Shown here in pieces: positions 1-12,114 of a DNA stretch of 64,000 nt (the stretch's first letter is position 1; the number at the start of each line of letters is the position of its first letter). The translations under genes were made by a program, and so were the position numbers. The DNA is from Maea johnstoni (taxonomy: Eukaryota; Annelida; Polychaeta; Spionida; Magelonidae): the NCBI GenBank assembly GCA_963942565.1, contig OZ012688.1:27721374-27785373 (forward strand), written 5' to 3'. The notes beneath the pieces were generated by a model, which did no database searches, was not told the origin of the DNA, and saw only the letters and a list, made by a program, of their open reading frames with translations.

Positions 1-3000
1 CTAAACATGCTTTCTCTTGCGGCACTTTCGCCCACCTTTTCCCAGCAGAGTGGCCTGTCCTTCCGGTGGTGCCTCTTCTCCATGTGGTCGGCCAATTGGC
101 TCGCTTCGCTGCAGTTTTTGCCGCAGATCTGGCACACGAACGCCGAGGCTGGGGGCGTCACCCTCTCACTCACGGGACAGTGGTGCTTCTGGTGCTCCTC
201 CAGTAAACGTTGGCTGCGGAAACTTTTCTGACACCAGGAGCACGTCGGCGACTTCAGCGTCTGTCCCAATATATCTGACACCTCGGCCCACATTTTAGAA
301 ATCGGCGTGCACTTCTTTTCCTTTCTGCATATATTTGTCCATTCAGTCTCATCACTTTGGGTTGACGGTGATTCTGGACTGTCTTTCGAAGGTGTCGTGT
401 AGATCTCCCTTGCCAATACCGGCATGCCTTCGAATTTATCGCCATAGCATCTACTTGCCGACGAACACTCTCGTTGCTTGTTGAAGCCTCTCTGGGTGCA
501 GTTTCCCACAGTTGATTTTGATGGTGGACTGATTTTCCTTTTTGCCTCATAAACGGCATCATTTCTCACCAGCCGTACTGTTGGGATGGGAGATCTTATT
601 CTGGTTGGTGGAGTGCCAAGTATGGATGTGCTTGCAGTATACTTGCTACTGCTTGTTCTCTGTGGTGTGCGTGCAGAACTCTCATTTGTGTTCACTGGTT
701 CATTATGTTCATCATGTACACTACCTTCACTTTCCATTTCCATTTCCGCTACCTCGTCACTAGACCACGATGCTGCCCGGCTGCTGCTGCAGGGATCTTT
801 GCCGACTCCCTCCGAGTCAGAGGGCGCTGTGACCTGCCCCTCGTACACCCGATCGGGAGTCACGTCCAGCTGCTGGCTAGCCGCCCAGGCCTTCAGTGTG
901 GGCGAGCTGAGGCACTTCTCGAGATGTTCGCGTACGCCCTGGCTCACAACCTCCCGGAACCACTTCTCGTGTAGCAGTGCCTTGGCAGCGTCTCTCATCT
1001 GAGCAGCGCCATCAGCAGGTTCCGTTGCACACAAGTCGTTACTTTTCCTCACATCGCCCTGCATTACTTTATCTCCACACTCATCCATATCTTCAGCAAT
1101 CGATGGTTCATAGATTCTCTGCGATCCACATTCAGAGGTCACAACAGCTAAATCCACTGAACTGTTCACATTAACTTGTGTTTGCACTATACAAGAATCA
1201 TCATTGAAGTTCCCCTGTCTACCACTAGGTGTCCCCTTAGGCTCTTGGCCAGGATCATGATTTTGATTTGGTTCCTCATATTGGTTCGAGATTTTCTGTA
1301 GATGATCCATAACTAACTCCAGATTGGCTTGCAGATCATTCGGGACACTAGACTCTTCACTATCCTGAGTATCCTCCACAGAATTCAGACTATTTGATTC
1401 AGTGTGGCCTCTCTGTTCTTGTTGATGAACACTACTTGTAGAATGTACAGAGTGCAGGTTTTCCTCTGCATCCCCTTGAAGAGGCTCAAGTGTCTCCCGG
1501 CAGCACAAATCTAAATCGAGATCTGGCGTGACTTCATAGCTCGAGTCATGATTCTCCTGATGAACACTGCTGCCACCTACTGGCCGCAAAACTCCTTCTG
1601 ATGATGTATTGACACACCCAAGCTCCGCAGAAACATCTGGGGTGTTACCAGGAGCTGGACCTTGTGCCATGGAGAGCCTGGAAGTGCATAAATCAGCAAT
1701 CTTCTCCTCAGATCTAGGTTGTGGGTCCTGATATTTGAATCTGTGCTGTGACTTCTGAGCATTGCACAAGTCAGCCAACTCTTCTTCTTCAGATCTGGTT
1801 TGTGAATATGGCATTTCAAGGTTGCACTGGGAGTCCTGACTATGGCATAAATCAGCAATCTTCTCCTCAGACCTGGCTTGTGGGCTCAGACTTTCTAATC
1901 CGTGCTGTGGATCTTGACCGCTGCAGGAGTGGGCCCCTTCCTCTTGAGACCCAGTTTGTGGGCATGATTTTTCTAGATTGCACTTTAATTCCTGAGTATT
2001 GCTTGAATCTACCAACTCTTCCGTGCACAGGTCTGCCATCTCCCCCTCACACACATGCTGTGGGCATGATTTTTCTAGATTGCCGTGGGAATCTTGAACA
2101 TTGCACAGGTCTGCCATCTCCCCCTTAGACAAATGCTGTGGGCCTGATTTTTCTAGATTGCGCAGGGAGTCTTCAGTATGGCAAAAGCCATTCAGCACTT
2201 TCTCAGACCTTGGTGGAGTAGCCTTATTTTCTGGGCACTGTTGCACACTCAGGAGACTGCTGATTTCTGGTAGACCCTCAGAGGTAGGTTGGGGCCTCTG
2301 ATTTACTACTCTGCGCTGTAAATCTTGAGTATCACACAACTCAACCTGACAGTTGCGACCTGGCACCTTTCCTGGCATATCTTGTCGGTTCACGTTTTTC
2401 ACATTCTGTGACGAATCCTGAACAACGCGATCATGTCGTGGAATCAGCTTTTTCATACTGTGTGTGGAGTTCGGTACATTGCACGTCTCAATTGACTTTT
2501 CCGCACAGACATTTTTAGGGCTCACACATTCCAGATTCCCTTGCGAGTCTTGGACACCACCAATACTACTGTTCTTGGGTATGTCACCACCTGACTGGTC
2601 TTGTGCAATGTCCATCGGTAACTTTGATGATCCGGGTATGTTTGATGGTCTGGATTTTGTGACGCGGTTATGGAATGGTCGCTCTTGACCCTCGAAGGCA
2701 TTCACATGTGCATTGCCATCCACACCAGCACACAGTTTACCATCAACCATATCTGATAGCACATTCTTGATTATTGCGGATTCACTCGCAGACATGACAA
2801 TATTCCCGTCACTGGAAATATCATTCTCTTTTTCATGAGCTTCCAATAATATTCCGCTATCCTGCTCAATAGATGCCGTCTCACTAAGTTCCGATATGGT
2901 ATTCTCTTCAGTGGTGGCTTCTATCTCACTCTCAGCTAAGCTAGATAGGCAGCTTTCCTCAGCTTCGTGTAGATGCCAAGGGATTTGACTATCCTCTCCC

Positions 3001-6000
3001 TCTGATGATTTTTCACACGTCTCTGACAACGGCAGCGTGAATTTCGTAGCCGGAACTTTGGTTTCCCACTCTTCAGATATAGAAACGCAACTCTCTTCAT
3101 CGTTGTGGACTTCCATATGTATCGCATTATCAAGTTTGTCCGGTGATACGTTGCAGAAATCCAACAGCATTTTATTGATATGGCCAGCTGGAGGTGCAGT
3201 TTCACTCACTCCTCTAGATGCATTACTAGATATCTCACTGTCCTTATCATTAATTACAGAAGTGTCAGTTTCAGACTCTTCAGATCTGGAAATCAAACTC
3301 CTCTCCCCTTTGTGAGATTCCTGGTGAAATTCACCATCCAGTTTCTCGGGTGATGCATCACAGAAATCCAACAGCATTTCATTGATATCACCAGCTGGAG
3401 CTACAGTGTCACTTGCTCCTCCGTGACCATCTCCAGATATGTCACTGTCTTTCTCGTCAGAGACCATACCGCGGGAGTGTGACGATACTTCAGTAGTCTC
3501 TTCATCAGGTGCCAGTGGTTTACTAGTACTCGCAGCTACTCCGGACTTCTCATCTCTTACATGGACATCCATAGGTATGACACCATTCTGTTCCTTAGCT
3601 GCAAAATCACACTTGGCGTATCTGGGAATGCTACACTTTTCTGTTCCTTGGACATCAATTTTAACTTCACTGTCCATCTCTTCACATTCACTGTCACACA
3701 AATCTATGGTATCCTCAACTGGAGCTGCAGAATCAGAAATGTTGTTTGCTCCAGTTTCTTGGACATCTGTTGTAGAGATCTCACACTTGTGATCCTTGCA
3801 TGCACTGTCACAAAAATCTAAGGTATCCATAGCTGGAGATGCAGAATGAGAAATGTTCCTTGCTTCCACCTCTTGCACATCTGTAGATATCTCATGCTGC
3901 TCTGACTCACTGTCACACAAATCTATGGTGTCCTGAGCAGGAGCTACCGACTCAGAAATATAACTAGTTTCTCGGTCATGGATATCCAATGAAACATCAT
4001 TTTCCTGCTTGCACACACTGGCAAATACCTCTGGAGTATCCTCAGCTGAATCTTGAAATGTACACACATCAGACCCAGAAATACTGTTTGAATCTACATC
4101 CTGCAGACCTGCAGATACCCCACCACTCTGCACCTCAGAAATGTCACCGCACAGATCTGACAGCAGTCTGGTGGTCTCCTCCAGCAGAGCTGTGGTCTCA
4201 CTACTACATCCACCCAGACTCTTCACATCGGTCTCGTCAGAGGTCTCGCTATGCTGGTCTAACTCTTCCACACACGTAGCACCATGCTGGTCTAACTCTT
4301 CCACACACGTAGCACCATGCTGGTCTAACTCTTTCACACACGTAGCACCATGCTGGTCTAACTCTTCCACACACGTAGCACCATGCTGGTCTAACTCTTC
4401 CACACACGTAGCACCATGCTGGTCTAACTCTTTCACACACGTAGCACCATGCTGGTCTAACTCTTCCACACACGTAGCACCATGCTGGTCTAACTCTTTC
4501 ACACACGTAGCACCATGCTGGTCTAACTCTTTCACAGACGTAGTACCATCACACCACTGCTGTGAGGCAAGATTGTCCTCATCAGTTCTTTCTGAATGCA
4601 GTTCCACACATGTAGCACCATCACAGCATTGCTGTGTGGGAGGATTGTCCATATCAGTTCTTTCACCCAGACTCTTTCCACCATTTTCTTCAGAGGACTC
4701 GCCATGCTGGTCTAACTCTTCCACAGATGTAGCACCATCACACCACTGCTGGGAGGGAAGATTGTCCTCATCAGTTCTTTCTGAATTCTCTTCCACACAT
4801 GTAGCACCATCACACCACTGCTGGGAGGGACGATTGTCCTCATCAGTTCTTTCTGAATTCTCTTCCACACATGTAGCACCATCACACCACTGCTGGGAGG
4901 GAAGATTGTCCTCACCAGTTCTTTCTGAATTCTCTTCCACACATGTAGCACCATCACACCACTGCTGGGAGGGGTGATCGCCCATATCAATTCTTTCTGA
5001 ATGACTCTCACACCCTGATAGAAGAGAGCTGTCATTATTGGCAGTTTTGTCCACTTGCATACATGTATCACTGGTAAACTTTGATGGGAGGGAGTTGGTA
5101 TTATTGGCAATTTTGTTCACTTGCATAGAGACATCACTGGTACACTCTGATGGGAGAGAGTTGGTATTATTGTCAGTTTTGTCCACTTGCATACATGTAT
5201 CACTGGTACACTCTGATGCGAGAGATATGGTATTATTGACAGTTTTGTTCACTTGCATAGAGGCATCACTGGTACACTCTGATGGGAGACTGTTGTTCCT
5301 ATTAACAGTTCCTGTCACTTGAGTGCATGTACCTTTATTGCTTGGTGGAGATTCTTTATGAGAATCTATTCCCATTTCACAATGTGCTTTACCTTCTGTA
5401 TGATGTACTGGTTTGACAGCGTTTATGATTATTGATTCATCATCTGATCCCTGGCTTGCTGTCTCTACTGGCACAGTAAATGAGTTATCTAATACACCAG
5501 ATGGTCTCACTGGTCCTGTAGCTAGCTCACTGGCCTCTCCAGAAAAGGACACACCAGGACCTGCCGATGGTTCCTGAGCGAGCAAAGGCTCCTGTAATTT
5601 ACTAGAGTCATGTGAGGGTCCACTTTCCATCACTGGATATGTAGTAGTCTCAGACAATTGTTCACTTGGTTTGTCAATATGCAGGGCGGTTTCTCTACTG
5701 CCTAAAAAACAGACCACCATGGTTTGGGGCTGAATTAGTTCACTACCAGTAGTCATTTCCTTTCCCTGGTTTTGTGTCTCAGTTACTGGAGATCCCTGGA
5801 CCATTGATGGAGAACAAGCCAATATGGTCTGGGGCTGAGATAGTCCACTCTGAGGAGTAATTTCCTTTCCCTGGTTCTCCATCTCACCTGACAGAGATAC
5901 CTGAATGCTCAATAAAGACTGGGTGTCCACATCCTTTATATACACAGCACTCGTCTCTAAGCTCTTCTGACACAATTCATCTCTAATAGGGCATTCTCTA

Positions 6001-8188
6001 TCCACACAAGTCTCACCACCACAACTGTCACTACAAGTACCACTTGCCACACTCTTCGCATCAGAGACCCCTGGCACCATCACGTTCTCTGCTGCAATAT
6101 TAACTAGAGATTGAGATAGGGAGGATGTAGGACCTGGAAACATTGTTTCCTGGTCTTTGAGAGGAGTAGCTGCACAACAGAGTTTTGACAACCTTTTTCC
6201 TGAATTGTTCGCACCAGCCAGTGGACTACCATGAGAAGCATGTTGAGAGAAACAAGTTTTGGAGGGCGGTTCATGCTTAGCGTCTAAGATGATCTCAATT
6301 GGGTCGACCTCTACATCAGTCTTAGGTGCAACACTTTCTGTGCTCGCAGATCTCTCAACAGGACACACAGGTTCTTGACCCAGACAAGAAATCTCCACAT
6401 CTCGAGCTGCAAATTGTTCATTCCTCTTCCCTGTATTAGAGACTGCCACTATTTCAACACAGTCTTCACTGATAACTACCTTGTCGCAAATTCCATTGTC
6501 GTGTGCAAGGGTTTTCGACGTATCACAGATTTCCTCTTGCAACATTTCTGAATAAATTGTAGTGATAGCTACTTCTTGTGTTAGTGGTAGTCGGCCATTT
6601 GCACTGGACGGCTTACAAACTTTCCTTCCGGAAGAGTCCTTTTTTAAAAAACACTTCGAGTTAATGGGATTCCCACAGGTTGACCATGACGCGTTATCTC
6701 TCTGCTCCTGAGTCAAGAAATTACTGAAGGGCAATTCAGGCAGCACAAATTTTTTCTTGTTCCCTCGCACTCTTTTTTGTCTTGTGATTTTTCTGCGCTT
6801 GGGTGCGAGCACTCGTTTCGGAACATCGTCCTTGTCTGAGCTGGTGTCCGAAGAAGAGGCCCAAGCCAAATCCGCGGTTTCGCTTTTGACTTGTACTGTC
6901 TCTGATACCTTTGATTCCTCATGCAACATTGGCTGCTGCAAGTCCATTGTCTCTCGCAACTCTTCATCAGAGCTATTGAGCTCAGCTATTTGATTTGTAC
7001 ACGAGACAGGGGAGGAGGGTAGTGGAAAAAAGTCAATCTTTCGCTTGCACGCATTTCTACATCCTTGACAGACCTTTCGGAATTTCCTTGATTCATTAGC
7101 ATCACGATGCCGTACGCAATGAGTTGTGCACTGCTGGATAAAGTTCTTTTCATCTTCCTGATCAATAGTTTTCGCCTCTTGTTCTATTCTGGGTCTCTTG
7201 GCCGGAGGTGGTTGCGGGGGAGAGTGCTGCCTCTTATCTCCAACATAATTTTCTGGAAGCTCTGTTTCTTGTGATTGTTTCTTTCCAATGCTAGTTAACA
7301 TCTGGATACATGGTGATCTGCCTGTTTTCATACTACATTCACCGGCCTGTGTTTCAGACAGATCCGTAGTCTTCTTTTTTGACTGTTCTCCAATTCTGGG
7401 ACTCTTGGCAGGAGGTGTTTCTGAGGGAAGATGTCTCTTATCCGAAACATACATTTCTAGAAATTCTTCTTCTTGTGATTCTTTCTCTCCAATGCTAAGT
7501 AATCTTTGGATACTCGGTGATTTGCCTGTTTTCATACTACATTCACCGGCCTTTGTTTCAGACAGAGTCCTAGTCTCAAAGGATCTCGAACTGTCACTGC
7601 AAGATGCTTTAGTTTCTGACTGGTTTTCACAACTGATCGATGATAAACCTTCATTTTGTGATGTACTGCAGTTCACTGATTCTCTAACCAATGACACTCC
7701 TTCATTCTCAGTCAAGGTCTCATTCTCTGATTGGTCATCATCAATAGTGATCACGACAGGTTCGTCAGTTTCAGTTCTAGTAGGATTTTCCTCGTCGGAG
7801 CTTTCAGATTCACAGCTAACCACAGTATCTGAGCTAGAAGAATCAGAATCACTATGCTCATTGCATGTGAATGAATCACAAGAATATGCAGTATCGGGAG
7901 AACTGTCGTAATTGGGAAACTTCCGTCGATTCACTTTCTTGGCACTAGGTGGCGCTGACTTGGTGAGCCTCTGCGTTCCTGTATTGGAGGTCACAGTGTG
8001 CGTCACTCGTTTATTTTCCCTCACTTGAAGAGCAGTAGTCGGGGTGTTTGAAAAGACATCTTGGTCAGAGTAGGAAATCATGCAGCGTTTGTCCGGTGTG
8101 TTTTTGGCGATTTCTTCCTGTCGCATCTCTTGGGTTGGACACCTATCCCAGTCTTGCGGGCCGCTCCTACTCATACCAACACCAACCC
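1..8188 (-). CDS. Giant 8.2-kb coding exon of the zinc-finger protein
   Basis: This is one uninterrupted reading frame of about 2,729 codons with no stop, bounded on the right by a polypyrimidine-AG acceptor at 8190-8189. I translated long stretches at both ends and across the repeats, and all are in the same frame. The first zinc finger is CSWC-x12-HQKHH (plus-strand positions about 242-175). The second is CQIC-x12-H-x4-H (about 134-66). Exons of this size usually encode low-complexity, fast-evolving nuclear proteins. The opposite strand shows many shorter open frames that are only shadows of this exon. Confidence 0.88.
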
Positions 8189-11100
8189 CTAAAAAAAGAG
8201 AAAAACATCATAATCATCCATTTTTCAACAAACGTTCACTTATAAATAACATATAGAACATATAAACGGGTCACAATCAACTTTTTCTCAATGCACAGAT
8301 AGCGTATGTCAATTATACCATTTCAAAAACAAATATGTTATACATAAGCTTAGACAGTGAATGCTTTAAAGTACTGATAGTGATCCTTTTAAATATCAAT
8401 TAATTTAAGCGGAAGGGAAAGATAAGTAGAAATCGAAAGAACCCCTTGATAAGTAGAACTACCTTCATGTAGTAAAATTGTGATAACTTTTTTCTTATAT
8501 TGTCCAGTTAAAGAAACAACCACCACCTAAGTTAATCCCATGATAATGCAAGTAGCACATAGAGCCTAAAATGCTGATAACGTTGGCAGAATTGGCTATC
8601 ATTTGAGCAGTTTTATAGGATAACTGCAGCAAAAATAAAAGTAACATAAATAGGCTTCCAGTAATTATGTTTTATTGTAAGAGTTTTCCCATTCCAGAAT
8701 GAAGAGGCCAATCTGAGTGAAATATCTCTTAATCCATTCACACTTAAAAGGTCATATGAAAATTGTCGTCTGGATCTATGGTAGTTTTGATAATAACTTT
8801 GGAATTAAGAAAGATTTTACAAAATATTTGAAGGAGTGTTGTTGATGAAGGTCTGAACAACATTTCTCCTTCAATTAGTTTCTCAATTTTCCTTTTGCCT
8901 ACGAGATTGCATCAAAATCGCCAGGCTGTTTTTGGCCGCTGTGAGTATTAATGGGTTAAAGTGTATATTTCACAATTCCTAATGAGACGCCAAGAAAAAT
9001 TTGATACAATGGAAACTGTTTACCATAACACTTAGAGTATTCAAGAGAAAATGGTCATCTACTTCAATCAAAAAGCACTTTTACAGAGAAAAAACAATTT
9101 ATATAGTATTCAATTTCTATGAAAGGCATGTACAAAAAATCTTAAACGAACCAAAATATTCTAATATTTCTCTAATTTCAATTCCTTCCTAAACATCATT
9201 AATAAGAAAGTATGGGGAGATAAGATATCCATTGTAATATTGTCTTTTCTGCTGAAATTGCATTTGGTTCTACCCACCTGCTTTGCTGATGTTTGTATTC
9301 GGTCGAATGGTCCCATGATTCTCCGTTATGAAAGCCGGAGTGCCATCTTTCCTGAAAAAGCAAGTATGATATAAAACATAAAAGTGTAGTTTAACAAATA
9401 CAGAGTAATCAGGGTCTCAGTTAGGATTTTAAAAAGGCGTGTCTGAATCAGCAATCACAAGATTTCTGTGTGTCTAGATTAAGCTACTGAGCTACTTCGA
9501 ATACTTGTACCAACTACATGTAATAGCCTGTTGAGTCAGAAAGTGCAATTTACTTAGAATATGGTTTGTTGGGGAAATATTTCATCATTTACCCAAAAAT
9601 GTGATAAATAATAAGTTCTTCATAGAATATCCAGTGAAATAACCCAATGCAAGAGGTTGTGAGATAGGTGTTTATATTAACTGTTCAGGAGGGAAATCGC
9701 GCTGTTTTGCATGGGGCGCCCGCGGTTGCAAAAATAGGGCTTGTTGTAGTGTGGTTGTGGGGATCCGTGCGCCGAAACTGATGGCCGGCGCACGGATCCA
9801 AGGCCCAAATACAGGGCATCACTGGTTGCACACTCCACAATTGTGGAAGTAAACTGTTTGAAATCACTTTGTATGTCTTACAGCAATTCTGATTTTTTTT
9901 CATTAAAGTAGCACATGGGGTTCAAACCAGGAATTCAAGAAACACCATCTTAACCCTACTCCTGATTGGTAGCAGGTAGAAAATATCATAACCAAGCATC
10001 CTTAGTCATTTCAATATTTACAACTTTTCACTCAAATGACATAATCTCACTACTTGCGCAGGTGCATTTAACTAGCTTACAATGGTTCTCATCACCATAA
10101 CTTAAGTAAATTATCATATTAAGTAAATTACCTTGATTCAGATATTTATGTAGTTTGATATACTGGCTAGATTTACATTTAATACATCTGACACAACTTA
10201 AAAGAGAGCCAAATCTGATTAGATAAATTAGCCATTCACGCCAATAGAATACATCTTTTCTAAGGATAAGTTCTGATTTAATACATTACTACAAGTTAAC
10301 GTTCCTATTCCATACTTAAAAACCCTTATAAATCCGTGAAAGGCAGTCAGTAGCGTGTCATGACTGCACGATTCCGGGATAAAGTACATGCAATTACGAG
10401 ACGAGTGTGAAGGCTTGGTACAGTATTTGAATTTGGCGCCAATACTACGCGGTCGATGACGTCACCAATCAGGTCAGCGTGAATTGCCGGCTTGTCAATA
10501 GACATTCCTATGGGAAAACCGGCTCAGGTCTAAATGATTAGGTGTGATTCAATAGATGCCAATGTTTTACTATACTCCCCCCACATGTGCTTGAAGGTCG
10601 GACATATGTGTGCCCCTATATCTCGTCTCGCATGCACTACTTTTGTATTAGTACGCTGTGAGGACTGATTGCCGTTCGCAGCATATGGTGTGCAGGAATT
10701 TGAAAGAAATAGTGCACGAAAGAGAAGGCGCGCCTGACAATTAGATGGGAACCTTTCCATTGAAAAAAACTGCAAGCCCTGCTAATCTAATACCACATGT
10801 AAAAAATGTGTGTTTTCTGGTATCCGCTTTCTTTCAGGGCAGATAAAGTTAGCCACGTGACCTGGCTAGAAATGAGGCCATCTTTCCAACTAGTCAAACC
10901 CACTTGCTGAGGGTGCCAGTTTCAGAGTATGCTAATAAGGGAACGGCTTGCAGCCGTATTTAAAGGCACTAAGCGTCTAGCCTGTTTGAAAATGTTTTCA
11001 GGAAACTGGCTGTCAAAAAGACAGGCTGGACAGGTCATAGCTAAGCCCATGTGAGTGATATACAGTAACTATTGCCAAGTTGTGAAATCTTTCATGGAGA

Positions 11101-12098
11101 CATTTAGATCTCGAAATTTAAACAATATGCATATCATGTTTTGAAGATCAGAATACCCTTCAAGGGAAAATTATTGATGCTGTCCATAGGGTATTAAAAG
11201 CTAATGGCAGTTTTTGAAAGATTTTCCCAAATTACAGGTACCGACATAAGTACTTGCCTGCTTGCCCTGGCACATGCATTTTTTGAAAAAGGGCTTTTGG
11301 TCAAGTACATTTTAGTTTTCACTTGCCTGAATGAGCAAGGTGATTTTCATATCACTAAACACATTTTTTTTATAGTAAAAGGCCCAAATACCCAGACATA
11401 TGCAAATAATGCAACAAATCATCCTAAAATAAAATGAGTTTTCAATCTTTAAATCCATGATAAACAAACCATGCCTTTCTAGCATATGCTATAAAAAAAT
11501 TTGGGCAAGTTAGAAATTATTGTCGGGCAAGTAAAACTACTTGCCTGGCATTATAAGTTAGTTCAGAAAATTATGTTGGTGCTTGAATTATCATATGATT
11601 TTGTTATTAATAGGAACATCTGGGAATATTTTCATTAATATCATATGATAAATGATAGTCAGTCTTGGGTCGGCCGGACACATTTCAGGGCGTGAATACC
11701 GCCCGGACACCCACTTAAGTCAAACCCTGGGCAGAAAAAGTGACGATAATCGATATTACAAAATATATGAGAAATCATTGAAAATTTTCTTACCAGCGAC
11801 GGGGAGTTGGCACTCTGGTTTCCATCAATGGCCGAATGTTGGACAACTCGTGCAGGGAGGGGTTGGGCAGAAGGGGACCGCTGTGCGATGACATCCCCTG
11901 TTGAGTCCTCTGCCTGTATCCTGCAGCACTGCTATTATGCATGGGATGGCTGGGCCAGTGGGGTTGACCCATGGGCGGTGGCTTCTGGTCCCAGCAGGGC
12001 ATCCTCCTGTGGTACGTGTGGGGTGGGTTGTTAGTGGGTTGATTGGGGGGCAGTGGAGGACCCCAGCGACTGTTAACTTTCCTTTTTAGGCCGTCCAT
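1..12098 (-). CDS. Giant unrecognised C2H2 zinc-finger nuclear-type protein (3' end off window)
   Basis: I do not recognise this gene. Three coding exons join in phase: 12098-11794 (starts MDGLKRKVNSRW, 101 codons plus 2 nt, donor GTAAGA), 9351-9278 (74 nt, acceptor CTTTTTCAG, donor GTGGGT) and 8188-1 (acceptor CTCTTTTTTTAG), which stays open to the window edge. About 2,855 residues are visible and the stop is not seen. The N-terminal 100 residues are Pro/His/Met-rich. After that come an acidic Ser-rich stretch, a SUMO-interaction-like VVITIDDD near residue 272, a twice-repeated module of about 60 residues (about 335-463), a Cys cluster CxxxC...CxxCxxxC (about 481-511), a basic patch, long acidic repeat tracts, a predicted helical segment (about 2521-2567), and two C2H2 fingers beginning at Cys 2776 and Cys 2812. 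The composition suggests a chromatin- or SUMO-associated protein, which is inference. An ATG at 8174 also opens the large exon, but the phase-matched upstream exons make 12098 the better start. Confidence 0.82.
1640..2240 (-). repeat. Degenerate coding repeats, ADLC...Q...NLE...SEEK type
   Basis: About six imperfect units of roughly 90-110 bp encode variants of EEKIADLC followed by Gln/Ser/His and NLE-x-PQ. They lie in the giant exon and are much older than the 33-bp array. Confidence 0.6.
3655..3930 (-). repeat. Degenerate coding repeats with D-T-[IL]-D-[LF]-C-D-S motif
   Basis: The CACTGTCACAnAAATCTA motif returns about every 108-117 bp and encodes DTIDLCDS-like peptides spaced by 36-39 residues. 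Related weaker copies extend to about 3150 and 4070. All lie within the giant exon. Confidence 0.6.
4249..4545 (-). repeat. In-frame 33-bp minisatellite, 9 copies
   Basis: Nine head-to-tail 33-bp units encode QHGATCV[E/K]ELD in the giant exon. Units differ almost only by a C/T change that swaps Glu for Lys in the middle of the repeat, and by drift in the outermost copies. Because the unit is 11 codons, copy-number change keeps the frame. Confidence 0.93.
4546..5007 (-). repeat. In-frame 72-bp tandem repeats
   Basis: 24-codon units of the form CDGATCVEENSERTDEDN plus LPSQQW are repeated. Three are nearly identical (4720-4791, 4792-4863, 4864-4935), the fourth (from 4936) drifts at its end, and older copies lie between 4546 and 4680. 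The GATCVEE core is shared with the neighbouring 33-bp unit, so the shorter repeat probably arose from the longer one. Confidence 0.88.
5038..5330 (-). repeat. In-frame 66-bp tandem repeats, about 4 copies
   Basis: 22-codon units of the form NNTNSLPSECTSD followed by TCMQVDKT are repeated four times with more divergence than the two adjacent blocks. They are part of the same giant exon. Confidence 0.85.
7180..7564 (-). repeat. Two-copy internal duplication of about 60 codons
   Basis: Both copies start LSET[KQ]AGECSMKTG[KR]SP and end in PPAK[SR]PRI, separated by a short basic linker. The proline-lysine-arginine end looks like a nuclear localisation type sequence (inference). Confidence 0.85.
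8729..8959 (+). mobile_element. MITE family B copy with TTAA-type ends
   Basis: This 231-bp copy starts TTAATCCATT and ends AATGGGTTAA. Internal landmarks shared with other copies are AAATTGTCGTCTGG, ACAAAATATTTGAAGGAG and GGCTGTTTTTGGCCGCTGTGAG. It lies in an intron of the zinc-finger gene. Confidence 0.75.
9278..9351 (-). CDS. Second coding exon (74 nt) of the zinc-finger protein
   Basis: This exon is too short to show as an ORF. It is flanked by CTTTTTCAG and GTGGGT and encodes KDGTPAFITENHGTIRPN followed by TNISKA, in the one frame that joins both neighbours without a stop. The phases (2 nt in, 1 nt out) match exactly. The other two frames contain stops when spliced. Confidence 0.8.
9761..9799. 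repeat. Perfect GC-rich hairpin
   Basis: GGATCCGTGCGCCG and its exact complement (9786-9799) flank an 11-nt loop in an otherwise AT-rich intron of the zinc-finger gene. Confidence 0.85.
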
Positions 12099-12114
12099 AC
12101 TTTACACCTAGACA
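11794..12114 (-). CDS. First coding exon of the zinc-finger protein
   Basis: The exon begins after a TTTTTTTTGCTCAG acceptor (12116-12115), carries 16 nt of 5' leader, then the ATG at 12098. It ends at 11794 before GTAAGA. The encoded N-terminus is rich in Pro, His, Met and Asn and looks disordered. The codon split at the donor (TG|G) gives Trp 102 when joined to the 9351 exon. Confidence 0.82.

Noticed and set aside
4249-4506. Minus-strand frame of repeated PAWCYVCGRVR
   Set aside because: It is a shifted frame through the same 33-bp repeat and stops at its edges. The continuous frame is QHGATCVEELD.
4249-4545. CRISPR array
   Set aside because: The 33-bp units are contiguous with no unique spacers, lie in a coding exon, and the DNA is eukaryotic.
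4141-4977. Plus-strand open frame of repeated CWSNSSTHVAP
   Set aside because: It is the antisense of the in-frame 33/72-bp repeats in the giant minus-strand exon. The minus frame is open for 8 kb with splice support.
8048-8245. Plus-strand open frame over the start of the giant exon
   Set aside because: It is antisense to the phase-matched exon 8188-1.
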